DNA from: an uncultured Clostridia bacterium
GTDB taxonomy: Bacteria; Bacillota; Clostridia; Oscillospirales; Acutalibacteraceae
NCBI GenBank assembly: GCA_937916395.1
Contig: CALFTN010000035.1
Coordinates: 1 to 48,763, forward strand
Direction: 5' to 3'
DNA length: 48,763 bases
Position 1 is the stretch's first letter, and every line of letters starts with the position of its first letter. Below the pieces are notes generated by a model that was not told the origin of the DNA, did no database searches, and saw only the letters and a list, made by a program, of their open reading frames with translations. Made by a program: the position numbers and the translations under genes. Positions 15,939 through 24,059 of this stretch are shown in pieces.

Positions 15939-17825
15939 CTTTTTCGTTATCTTACCACTATTGATAAGTATAACAAACGCTCCGATATTATGTAAAAACG
16001 CACCAACAAGCGGAGTTACAAGTCCTGTTGCGGCAAGTACCATCATTATAAAACTAATTGAAAACGCAATTATAATATTCTGATAAATAGTTGCTTTTGT
16101 TTTTCTTGAAAGCTCAACTACAAACGGCAAATTGTCAAGAGAGTTATTCATAAGAGAAATATCTGCACTCTGAATTGCCGTATCAGAACCCATAGCACCC
16201 ATTGCAATGCCAACATCTGCTTCTGAAAGAGCAAGAGAGTCGTTAATACCGTCACCTACAACTGCGACAAGGTGATTTTTTTGTGCTTCTTTTACCTTTT
16301 CTAATTTCTGTTCAGGTAAAAGCTCACTATACATAAAATCAATATCAGCATCGGTCATTACACGCTTTGCTTCTGCATCATTATCGCCGGTTAATACAGT
16401 TACAGTCTCTACGCCTAATGCTCTCAATTTCTCTATAGCTTCATTTGCATCGCTTCTTAAAACATCTCTGAAAACAATAGCTCCTAAAACCACATCATTT
16501 TTTACAACCCAGCTGAGTGTACCCTGCTTTTCAATATTTTCTGAAAGCTCAAATCCTAATGAAGAAATATATCTTGAATTACCAACTATAACTTCTTCAT
16601 TACCTTTAACACCCTTAACACCATTACCAACAATTTCAGTAATTTCAAAATCCTTATCATACTCTTCGTCATTAATAAGAGCCATAATAGATTTTGATGT
16701 GGGGTGCAACGAACCGTGAGCTACAGAAGCTGCAGTTTTAATTAATTCTTCATTAGTCTCAGCATTAACCAAATGAAAATCTACCGCTTCTAAAGTACCA
16801 TTTGTAATAGTACCGGTTTTATCGAACACAAAATAACTTACATCTGTTAATTTTTCAATAAAAGATGGATTTTTAATAAGAATTCCTCGTTTTGTAGCAC
16901 TTGCCAAAGCAGCAATAACAGGTGCAGAAGAAACCAGCATATATCCACAAGGGCAGCTCACAACAAGAATTGCAATAGCCTTGCTTATATCCTTGGTAAA
17001 AAGCCACATTAAAACAGCAACCACAAGAACAATAGGCAAATAATAAGTCATAAACTTATCTACTATCTGAGTTTCAGGCACAGTCATTTTTTCTGCACCT
17101 TCTAAAAGCTCAACAATTTTTTGGAAGGATGTGTCAGAATAAGCTTTCGTAACTTCTACCGTTAAAAGTCCATCAATGTTAGTTGTGCCGGCATACACCG
17201 TGTCACCTTGCTTTACTTCTTTAGGTAACGCCTCACCTGTTAAGGATTTCTGGTCCATATTAGAAACGCCATTTTTAACAACGCCATCAATTGGCAAAGA
17301 CATACCAGGTTTAACTAAAATTAAATCACCCTTTTTAAGAGTTTTAGCATCAACCTCTTTTTCGTTACCATCAACCAATATAATAGCCGTTTCAGCCTGA
17401 AGCTTTTTAAGACCTTCAATAGCATCTCTGCCACCCATAATGCTTTTTTCTTCTAAGAAGTGAACAAGCGTAAGAATTATAGGAATAAGCCCTGCTAAAA
17501 TATATTGACCATCTAAAACAGAAACAAGAATAGCAATAGAAACAAGTATTTCCATTGAAGAGTTTATATCCTTCTGCAAAAAGCCCTTAACAGCTGTAAT
17601 AAATACTGGAATACCTATTATGGCAACACCAATTAAATAAATTGTTCCCTGAATTACATCCTGATTAGGAAACACCAAGCCGTAAACAAAGCCGGCAATA
17701 AGAAATACTATCGCAAAAACTGCTTCTTTAATATCTTTTTTTAATTTATTTTTATCTTTATCAGATATATAGCTTTGAGAATACTCTTTAACAGAATTCT
17801 CAACCATATTATTAATTTTCTTCAT
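15936..17825 (-). CDS. P1B-type (CPC) metal-translocating P-type ATPase
   Basis: A 629-residue ATP-driven cation pump. Seen in order: a basic N-terminus with no heavy-metal-binding domain; membrane segments from about residue 34; SLTGEALP with TGE at 196-198 (actuator domain); the ion-site CPC at 291-293 in VVSCPCGYM; the phosphorylation motif DKTGTIT with Asp335; SLHPTSKS with the HP pair at 374-375; TGDN near 479 and GDGINDS near 524-530; and a last membrane segment containing HNIGAFVILINSG (His612, Asn613). CPC plus HP make it a P1B ATPase. The HN..NS end recalls Mn/Zn-type pumps such as mycobacterial CtpC, but the metal is not certain. It is the last gene of an operon with three SPFH proteins, nine bases after the previous gene. 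Confidence 0.9.
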   Translation of the reverse strand: MKKINNMVENSVKEYSQSYISDKDKNKLKKDIKEAVFAIVFLIAGFVYGLVFPNQDVIQGTIYLIGVAIIGIPVFITAVKGFLQKDINSSMEILVSIAILVSVLDGQYILAGLIPIILTLVHFLEEKSIMGGRDAIEGLKKLQAETAIILVDGNEKEVDAKTLKKGDLILVKPGMSLPIDGVVKNGVSNMDQKSLTGEALPKEVKQGDTVYAGTTNIDGLLTVEVTKAYSDTSFQKIVELLEGAEKMTVPETQIVDKFMTYYLPIVLVVAVLMWLFTKDISKAIAILVVSCPCGYMLVSSAPVIAALASATKRGILIKNPSFIEKLTDVSYFVFDKTGTITNGTLEAVDFHLVNAETNEELIKTAASVAHGSLHPTSKSIMALINDEEYDKDFEITEIVGNGVKGVKGNEEVIVGNSRYISSLGFELSENIEKQGTLSWVVKNDVVLGAIVFRDVLRSDANEAIEKLRALGVETVTVLTGDNDAEAKRVMTDADIDFMYSELLPEQKLEKVKEAQKNHLVAVVGDGINDSLALSEADVGIAMGAMGSDTAIQSADISLMNNSLDNLPFVVELSRKTKATIYQNIIIAFSISFIMMVLAATGLVTPLVGAFLHNIGAFVILINSGKITKK

Positions 17826-17834
17826 ATATTACTC

Positions 17835-18791
17835 CTACGGAAGTATAACTTTAGCTGACTCATTGCCATCTGGAACAATAATTGTAGCACCAGCTTCAGT
17901 TAATACCTTTGAAACTCTGCTTCTGAACACACCATTTTTAATGACCTCTGGGTTTGCTCTGTATTGCTCATAAAGACCATTAAACTCAGCAACCTCTTCG
18001 TTAGCCTTCGCCAATTTTTCAGATTGGTTTTTCTTTGCTTCACTCACAAGAGAATCTGACTCTGCTTGTGCTTTTGGAATTTTTGATTCAGTGTAATCAT
18101 TTGCTTCCTGAATAAGGGTTTGCTTTTTAACCGATGCTGTGTTAACTGCATCAAAAGCATCCTTTGTTTCATTTGGCGGAATAACATTTGTAAGCTCAAT
18201 ATTAGTAATTGTAATACCACAACCAAGCTCATCAAAAACAAGCTGTACATTCTTTTTCAAATCAACTGAAAGCTTTGTTTTTTCAGTTGTAAGAACACTA
18301 TCTACTGGCATAGAGGTTACAAGCGGTATCGTTTCGCCACCGACTACGCCCTTAATTATCTCATCAATCTCGTTTATATATAGCGCATAAGCTATCGGGT
18401 CGCTCACCTTATATTTTACAACGCTTCTTATAAGCACTAAATTGCTGTCACCAGTAATTACATAACCACCTGATTTAATGTTTCTGTTAATCGTGGTATC
18501 TTCACTGTAATGTGATTCAACAGTAATCTCCTGAACAGTTTCAACCGGAACCTTTATTACCTCATCAATTATGTAAGGAAACGCAAAATGCAACCCAGGG
18601 GTTTTAATTTGCTCTTCATAAGTTGTTCCAACAAGCTTGCCAAATCGAAGAACCACTGCAACCTCGTTACTGTCAACTTTATAAATACCTGTTAAAACAA
18701 GAAGCACAACAGAACCAGCAACAACCCATTTAAAATACTTCATAACAGAAAGCATTATAGCTTCAAAAACTTCAATACTCTTGTTTTTCAT
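17835..18791 (-). CDS. SPFH/Band 7 protein, HflK-like (third of three)
   Basis: One membrane segment near residues 20-40, then the SPFH domain (VDSNEVAVVLRFGKLVG, TPGLHFAFPYIIDEVIKVP), a long alpha-helical alanine/glutamate-rich stretch (about 210-270), and a short C-terminal tail. HflK/HflC proteins assemble into large membrane cages that in Escherichia coli regulate the FtsH protease. In this operon the likely partners are the two other SPFH proteins and the P-type ATPase. GTG at 18800 lies in the ribosome binding site (GGGTGG), so I use the ATG at 18791, giving 318 residues. Spacing to the next gene is nine bases. Confidence 0.85.
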   Translation of the reverse strand: MKNKSIEVFEAIMLSVMKYFKWVVAGSVVLLVLTGIYKVDSNEVAVVLRFGKLVGTTYEEQIKTPGLHFAFPYIIDEVIKVPVETVQEITVESHYSEDTTINRNIKSGGYVITGDSNLVLIRSVVKYKVSDPIAYALYINEIDEIIKGVVGGETIPLVTSMPVDSVLTTEKTKLSVDLKKNVQLVFDELGCGITITNIELTNVIPPNETKDAFDAVNTASVKKQTLIQEANDYTESKIPKAQAESDSLVSEAKKNQSEKLAKANEEVAEFNGLYEQYRANPEVIKNGVFRSRVSKVLTEAGATIIVPDGNESAKVILP

Positions 18792-18806
18792 ATTTGCCAC
18801 CCATTC

Positions 18807-19691
18807 TTACTGCAATTCATCAACAATATCAAACGGAGAATCTTCACTCTTCATTATGATAACAGTATCTTCATTAACAGAATTCTCAAGTGCTATAAGC
18901 TTTTTAAGGAACTTGAATAATTCAGAGTTCTTGTCGTATGCTTCGCCATAAATTTCAGCTATTTGTCTTTCTGTTTCAGCATCAATTTCTGCTGCCTCGA
19001 GCTTACCTTCTGCTAAAATTTCTGCCGCTCTTGCATTTGCCTCACTCATAATAATTGCAGCATCTCTTTCACCCTCTGAAAGAAGCTTTGTAACTTGCTT
19101 TTCTCTGTCTGCAATCATCTGCTCAAACACACTTTCAATGTTATTTGTAGGAAGTGCAAGTCTTTTAATTTTCACTTTTTCAATACGGATACCATAATCC
19201 TTAAGTGCATTTTCTGCTACAGATTTTTCAATTTTCTGAGAAATCTCGTTAATTTTAATATTTTTCAAATCAGTAGAAACCAATGCAGAAAGCTCATAGT
19301 TACCCATAACGCCATTTTTAACGTTTGCAGTTAAATCGTTAAGATATTTTTCTGCTTTTTCATTATCGCCAACACTGTTATAGAATTTTCTTGCATCTTC
19401 GATTCGCCACACAAGATAGGTTTGCAAAATAACATTTTTCTTATCATTTGTAAGAGTTTCTGTGTAACCAGAATCCATATATTGACTTCTTGTGTCATAA
19501 GTGTAAACATTTTCAAATGGGTAAGGTAATTTAAAATGAAGACCAGACTCCATATAAACTGCTCTCACATCACCAAAACGTGAAACTATTGCACAAGAGC
19601 CTTCTTTTACTGTAAATGTGAAACCAAATACAAGAATAATTACAGCAAGAATAAGTGCAAAAATCCATTTATATATCTTTTTAATTTTCAT
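18807..19691 (-). CDS. hflC: SPFH/Band 7 protein, HflC-like (second of three)
   Basis: 294 residues with an N-terminal membrane anchor (about 9-27), the SPFH domain (VKEGSCAIVSRFGDVRAVYMESGLHFKLPYPFENVY), and the HflC-like C-terminal helix with EGERDAAIIMSEANARAAEILAEG and ERQIAEIYGEAY. Closest of the three to canonical HflC. The GGAGG ribosome binding site lies within the last codons of the preceding gene, three bases apart, so the two are translationally linked. The gene symbol is given by family resemblance; whether it acts with FtsH here is unknown. Confidence 0.87.
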   Translation of the reverse strand: MKIKKIYKWIFALILAVIILVFGFTFTVKEGSCAIVSRFGDVRAVYMESGLHFKLPYPFENVYTYDTRSQYMDSGYTETLTNDKKNVILQTYLVWRIEDARKFYNSVGDNEKAEKYLNDLTANVKNGVMGNYELSALVSTDLKNIKINEISQKIEKSVAENALKDYGIRIEKVKIKRLALPTNNIESVFEQMIADREKQVTKLLSEGERDAAIIMSEANARAAEILAEGKLEAAEIDAETERQIAEIYGEAYDKNSELFKFLKKLIALENSVNEDTVIIMKSEDSPFDIVDELQ

Positions 19692-19694
19692 TTT

Positions 19695-21599
19695 TTATTC
19701 CTCCGCTTCTATAACGGTTGTTTGCTCATCTGATAACGCCTTACCAGACGAATTTATAATATATTGTGAAAGCTCAGAATCTATATTTGGTGAGAAAACA
19801 TAAACCTTATTACCGGCAATAACCTTTTCGTAGGTATCAACATATTTACTGAGCTTAAATGCAGACGGACGTTTTCTGTATTCTTCGAGTGCAGCTTTAA
19901 AAACAGTCATTTCTTTAGTAGCATCTGCTACCTTTGTAGTCTGATTTTCTTTTGCTTTGATTACAACAGTTTCTGCATCCTTTTCTGCTTCAAGTATAAG
20001 CTTCTCTGCCTCAGCTTCTGCATTTGTTATTGTGGTTGTTTTATTAACATCTGCACTGACAACAGATTGATAAACATTTGAAAGCTCAACTGGTGGGTGA
20101 ATACTTTCAATAACAACCTCTTCTACTGCTAAACCGATTTTACATTCCTTTGTGAATTGATTGAGTGCTGAAAGAAGCTCTTTAGAAAGACCAGTTCTGT
20201 CAACACTGAGAATGGTATCAAGGTTTGTAGAATTGGTTTTATTCATCATAAACTCATACGCCCTTGAACTTAAAATTGCCTCAGGATTTGAGCTTTTAGT
20301 CAGATATGTATATAAATCGTCTATTTTATAAATCAATTTGATATTTACTGAAACCAATTCGTTTCCGTTACCTGTTAACAGCTTATACTCTTCAACTGAG
20401 TGTGACTCTGTCCACATATTATCCATTGTGTCATTTGATTCGTAACCAATAGTCATATTCTGAACACGCTGAACCTCATAAATCTCTGCCTTTTCAATTG
20501 GCCATGGCAACTTAAAATGAAGACCCGCATTTTTAACAGACGCCTCTTCTAAAACACCAAAGCGGTAAACTGCCGCTTGCTCGTAAGGCTCAACCTTATA
20601 AACACAGCTAGAAACAAAAAGAATTGCAACTATCGCCAAAACTGCTGCCGGCAAAATTTCGCCAACATACTTAAGACTCCAGAGCGATTTTACTGAAATT
20701 CCTGTATGCTCCTCTAAAATGTCGGCAAAGCTTTTTCCATTTTCGCCTGAGCCCTTCTTCAAATTTTTAATGTCAGGAATATAAATTGTATAATTAAAGT
20801 CTTTTAATGTTTCTTTTTTAATTACCGTAATTAATATATCAAAAGCCAAAACAAGTGCTATATAGATTGTTGCTATTCTGTAAAACCAGAAAATAACATT
20901 GCAAAAATCCATTTCAAGAATTATATTGAGCACTGAAAATCCGATATACACAACTGATACAACGCCAATTGTCATAAACATTGAAGAAACCGTAACAGCA
21001 GCCCTCATATTTTTCTTTTGTTGCATAAAGCTTCTGTAAACGAAAAGGCATACAGCTAAAACAACAAGCACACCAACATTCCCAAAGGTGTAGCTATATT
21101 CCTGCATACTTATTACTTTAAGATTATAAGCAAAAGAGCTTATTGCAAGTGAAATAACGAGATACAACTGCAAAAGTATGTAAATAACTTCTAAAACAAT
21201 AGTTGCTATCCTCTGCTCTTTTAAAATCTTTTCTTTTTTCTCTTCGTTAGTTATACTTTCTTTTTCTTTGGATTTTGAAAGCTTTGAAAAAGCCTTATTA
21301 AAAAGCTTTTTCTTTTCTTTACCTGAAGCAGCATCTTCTGAAATTTCTTCACTTTCTACAGCTTCAAGCTTTTTTATTCGCTTATCAACAATTTTATCCA
21401 TTATTCTCTTTATAAAATCAAAAAGAAGAATAAAGCCATAAATACCAAAAAAGCAGATTGTCAATTCACCCAACTGTTCGTATGCCGGAACATATTGAGT
21501 AGTTTGTAACACACCTATAAAGAGAAATATTATTGCAAAAAGTATTACTAATGGTAATTTAGGTGGTTTAGTTAAATCTTTTATCTTTCTCTTCTTCAA
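19695..21599 (-). CDS. Large HflK-like SPFH protein with a multi-pass N-terminal half
   Basis: A protein of about 634 residues, twice the normal HflK size. The N-terminal half has about six membrane segments (near 20-40, 48-65, 140-165, 172-190, 205-230, 238-260) separated by a highly charged lysine/glutamate segment (about 80-130). A further segment (about 318-335) leads into the SPFH domain (KVEPYEQAAVYRFGVLEE, NAGLHFKLPWPIEK) and its helical repeat with AEAEAEKLILEAEKDAE. I know no standard HflK with such an N-terminal half. GTG at 21608 lies inside the AGAGGTGA ribosome binding site, so TTG at 21599 is preferred. First gene of the SPFH-ATPase operon. Confidence 0.82.
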   Translation of the reverse strand: MKKRKIKDLTKPPKLPLVILFAIIFLFIGVLQTTQYVPAYEQLGELTICFFGIYGFILLFDFIKRIMDKIVDKRIKKLEAVESEEISEDAASGKEKKKLFNKAFSKLSKSKEKESITNEEKKEKILKEQRIATIVLEVIYILLQLYLVISLAISSFAYNLKVISMQEYSYTFGNVGVLVVLAVCLFVYRSFMQQKKNMRAAVTVSSMFMTIGVVSVVYIGFSVLNIILEMDFCNVIFWFYRIATIYIALVLAFDILITVIKKETLKDFNYTIYIPDIKNLKKGSGENGKSFADILEEHTGISVKSLWSLKYVGEILPAAVLAIVAILFVSSCVYKVEPYEQAAVYRFGVLEEASVKNAGLHFKLPWPIEKAEIYEVQRVQNMTIGYESNDTMDNMWTESHSVEEYKLLTGNGNELVSVNIKLIYKIDDLYTYLTKSSNPEAILSSRAYEFMMNKTNSTNLDTILSVDRTGLSKELLSALNQFTKECKIGLAVEEVVIESIHPPVELSNVYQSVVSADVNKTTTITNAEAEAEKLILEAEKDAETVVIKAKENQTTKVADATKEMTVFKAALEEYRKRPSAFKLSKYVDTYEKVIAGNKVYVFSPNIDSELSQYIINSSGKALSDEQTTVIEAEE

Positions 21600-21623
21600 G
21601 TCTTTCACCTCTTGAATTATTAC

Positions 21624-21653
21624 GACGAGAGCCGTTTTTTTACGACTCCCGTC
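21624..21653 (-). other. Stem-loop between galT and the SPFH operon
   Basis: mRNA-sense GACGGGAGTCGT, A-rich loop, ACGGCTCTCGTC: a 12-pair stem with G-U pairs. No T-run follows on the minus strand, so read-through from galT remains possible. Confidence 0.45.
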
Positions 21654-21658
21654 TGTTA

Positions 21659-23158
21659 TTAGTTTTTGTTAACTTCTTCAACAAATTTCAAGAACTGCTT
21701 TCTGCCCTCTTCATTTCGCTCAAACACACCACATTGTTCAAGAATTTTTGAAAAAGTATTGCCTATTGCATTTCTTGTGATTTCGTCTATATTTTCTTTT
21801 GTTGGATTTTCGCTTAAAATAAACTTTTCCGCCCACTCAGCATGTTTAGAAATAGCTTCGTTTTTAGTAATATCTTCACCATTTAAAATTGCAGCCTTTA
21901 AAGCTTGCATTTCAGTTTTAAGACGTGCCGGAAGAACTGCAAGACCCATAACCTCTATAAGACCAATATTTTCTTTTTTGATGTTATGATATTCAGGATG
22001 AGGATGATAAAAACCATCTGGACATTCTTCTGTTGTAATATTGTTTCTTAAAACTAAATCTATTTCATATTTACCATTTCTGAAGCGTGTAATTGGTGTA
22101 ATTGTATTGTGTGGCACCCCATCTTCAGTTTTCGCAATTATAAAAGCTTCATCATCGCTATAATTTCGCCAACACTCAAGAATTTTACCTGCAAGAGTAC
22201 AAATTCTGTCTGTATCTTCACCAATAAGTCTTATAACCGACATCGGCCATTTTACAATGCCCGCTTTTATATCATCAAAGCCAGTGAATTTAAGCTCTGT
22301 TTCAATTTCAGCTCTTGCCTGAGCGAATGTATAATTACCACCCTGAAAATGCTCGTGAGTTAAAATTGAACCACCTGAAATCGGCAAATCTGAATTTGAG
22401 CCAATAAAATAGTGTGGGAACTGCTTTATGAATGAAAAAAGTCTTCTGAAGCCCTTCTCACTTATTTTCATAGGTACGTGATTACCGTCGAAAACAATGC
22501 AGTGCTCATTATAATAAACATAAGGTGAATACTGTAAAAAGTAGCTGTCGCCATCTAATGTAACAGGAATGATTCTGTGGTTTTGTCTTGCTGGATGATT
22601 AACTCTGCCAGCGTAGCCTTCGTTTGTTTTGCAAAGAGGACATTTAGGGTATGACGAAGCTTCTAGCTTTGTTGCAGCAGCAATCGCTTTGGGGTCTTTT
22701 TCTGGTTTTGAAAGGTTTATTGTAATATCAATATCGCCATACTCAGTTGAAGTAACCCACTTCATATCATTTTTAACACGATATTCTCTTATGTAGTCGC
22801 TTTTTCTTGCGAAGTGATAATAATATTCTGTTGCTTTTTCTGGTGACACAGAATATTTCTCTTTAAAGGTTTTAATAACCTCAGATGGTCTTGGAAGAAC
22901 AGCACCCATTATTTTTGTGTCTAACAAATCTCTGTAAACAACTGAATTTTCACAAATACCTGTCTCACACGCATAATCTAAAATGCCTTTTAAAATATCT
23001 TCTAATTCCATTTCTTTTGAAGATGCATCCTCATCAATAGAAGAAAGATTTAAAACCTCTAAAATTCTGTTTGTTGCCCAGACCTCATCCTCGTTTAAAA
23101 TCAAAGACTCTTTTTCTAAGTAAGCAACTAAAGATTTAATTAATTCACTGATTGTCAT
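21659..23158 (-). CDS. galT: UDP-glucose--hexose-1-phosphate uridylyltransferase, type 2
   Basis: GalT exchanges galactose-1-phosphate with UDP-glucose in the Leloir pathway. About 499 residues matches the long Firmicutes type 2 GalT, which differs from the ~350-residue enterobacterial form. Visible are a CPLCKTNEGYAGR segment, NHRIIPVTLDGDSYFLQYSPYVYYNEH, ISGGSILTHEHFQGG, and the C-terminal YHPHPEYHNIKKENIGLIEVMGLAVLPARL. ATG at 23158 is preferred over 23173 because GGGG lies nine bases before it. No galK or galE is in the window. Its promoter is well defined; whether transcription continues into the SPFH genes is open. Confidence 0.93.
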   Translation of the reverse strand: MTISELIKSLVAYLEKESLILNEDEVWATNRILEVLNLSSIDEDASSKEMELEDILKGILDYACETGICENSVVYRDLLDTKIMGAVLPRPSEVIKTFKEKYSVSPEKATEYYYHFARKSDYIREYRVKNDMKWVTSTEYGDIDITINLSKPEKDPKAIAAATKLEASSYPKCPLCKTNEGYAGRVNHPARQNHRIIPVTLDGDSYFLQYSPYVYYNEHCIVFDGNHVPMKISEKGFRRLFSFIKQFPHYFIGSNSDLPISGGSILTHEHFQGGNYTFAQARAEIETELKFTGFDDIKAGIVKWPMSVIRLIGEDTDRICTLAGKILECWRNYSDDEAFIIAKTEDGVPHNTITPITRFRNGKYEIDLVLRNNITTEECPDGFYHPHPEYHNIKKENIGLIEVMGLAVLPARLKTEMQALKAAILNGEDITKNEAISKHAEWAEKFILSENPTKENIDEITRNAIGNTFSKILEQCGVFERNEEGRKQFLKFVEEVNKN

Positions 23159-23191
23159 ACTACAAAACCCCATTATAAAATAGATAATTAC

Positions 23192-23220
23192 ATTATAATA
23201 TTTTTCTTTAATTCTTTCAA
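23192..23220 (-). promoter_or_regulatory. Sigma-A promoter of galT
   Basis: Minus strand: TTGAAA (23220-23215), 17-base spacer, TATAAT (23197-23192), about 34 bases before the start codon. Confidence 0.75.
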
Positions 23221-23239
23221 CATTTTTTTGTAAATAATA

Positions 23240-23268
23240 TTGAAAATATTACAATAAATAGTTAAAAT
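23240..23268 (+). promoter_or_regulatory. Sigma-A promoter of nadE
   Basis: TTGAAA (23240-23245), 17-base spacer, TAAAAT (23263-23268), divergent from the galT promoter. Confidence 0.65.
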
Positions 23269-23309
23269 GTTATAGTAATTATAATTTTTATAAAAAACTG
23301 GTGAGTAAA

Positions 23310-24056
23310 ATGGATTTTAATGCAGAAAAAGTAAAAAATGATATTGTTGAATGGATAAAAGACTGGTTCGATAAAAATGGCAAAGGCTGTAAAGGCGTGC
23401 TTGGCATTTCAGGCGGTAAAGACAGCTCAGTTGTTGCAGCGCTTTTAGTAGAAGCTTTGGGCAAAGAAAATGTTGTAGGAGTGCTTATGCCAAACGGCGA
23501 ACAATTCGACATTGATGTTTCAAAGGACCTTGTTGAATTTTTAGGTATAAAATCTGTAACAATAAATATAAAGGATGCCTTTAACGGTTTCTTGAATGAA
23601 TTTAAAAATAACGATGTAGAGCTCTCTGCTCAAGCAATAACCAACCTTCCACCAAGACTTAGAATGGCTTGTGTGTATGCGGTAAGCCAGAGTGTAAATG
23701 GCAGAGTTGCAAACACCTGTAATCTTTCGGAGGACTGGGTCGGCTACTCGACACGTTATGGTGACAGCGTCGGCGATTTTTCTCCACTCTCAAAATTAAC
23801 AGTACAAGAGGTTAAGGCAGTTGGTAAAGCATTGGGGCTTCCTGACAAATTCACAGAAAAAACACCTATTGATGGTCTTCAGGGTAAAACCGATGAAGAT
23901 AACTTAGGCTTTACCTATGCTGTTTTAGATAAATATATAAGAACAGGCATTTGCGAAGACGTAAAAACAAAAGAAAGAATAGATTATCTTCACAGAATCA
24001 ATCAATTCAAATTAGAGCTTATGCCTGTATTTAACTACGAACCTGAAAGGAATTAA
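23310..24056 (+). CDS. nadE: NAD+ synthase, ammonia-dependent
   Basis: NadE amidates deamido-NAD to NAD using ATP and ammonia. The PP-loop LGISGGKDSSVVAALLVEAL is at about residues 31-50, followed by GVLMPNGEQ, RLRMACVYAVSQSVNGRVANTCNLSEDWVGYSTRYGD, and KTPIDGLQGKTDE. At 248 residues there is no room for a glutaminase domain, so this is the short form. I use ATG at 23310, with GGTGA before it; an in-frame GTG at 23301 is part of that site. pepD follows after three bases. Confidence 0.95.
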   Translation: MDFNAEKVKNDIVEWIKDWFDKNGKGCKGVLGISGGKDSSVVAALLVEALGKENVVGVLMPNGEQFDIDVSKDLVEFLGIKSVTINIKDAFNGFLNEFKNNDVELSAQAITNLPPRLRMACVYAVSQSVNGRVANTCNLSEDWVGYSTRYGDSVGDFSPLSKLTVQEVKAVGKALGLPDKFTEKTPIDGLQGKTDEDNLGFTYAVLDKYIRTGICEDVKTKERIDYLHRINQFKLELMPVFNYEPERN

Positions 24057-24059
24057 ATT

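Noticed and set aside
21600..21608. GTG at 21608 as start of the large HflK-like gene
   Set aside because: That GTG is part of the AGAGGTGA ribosome binding site; TTG at 21599 is correctly spaced from it.
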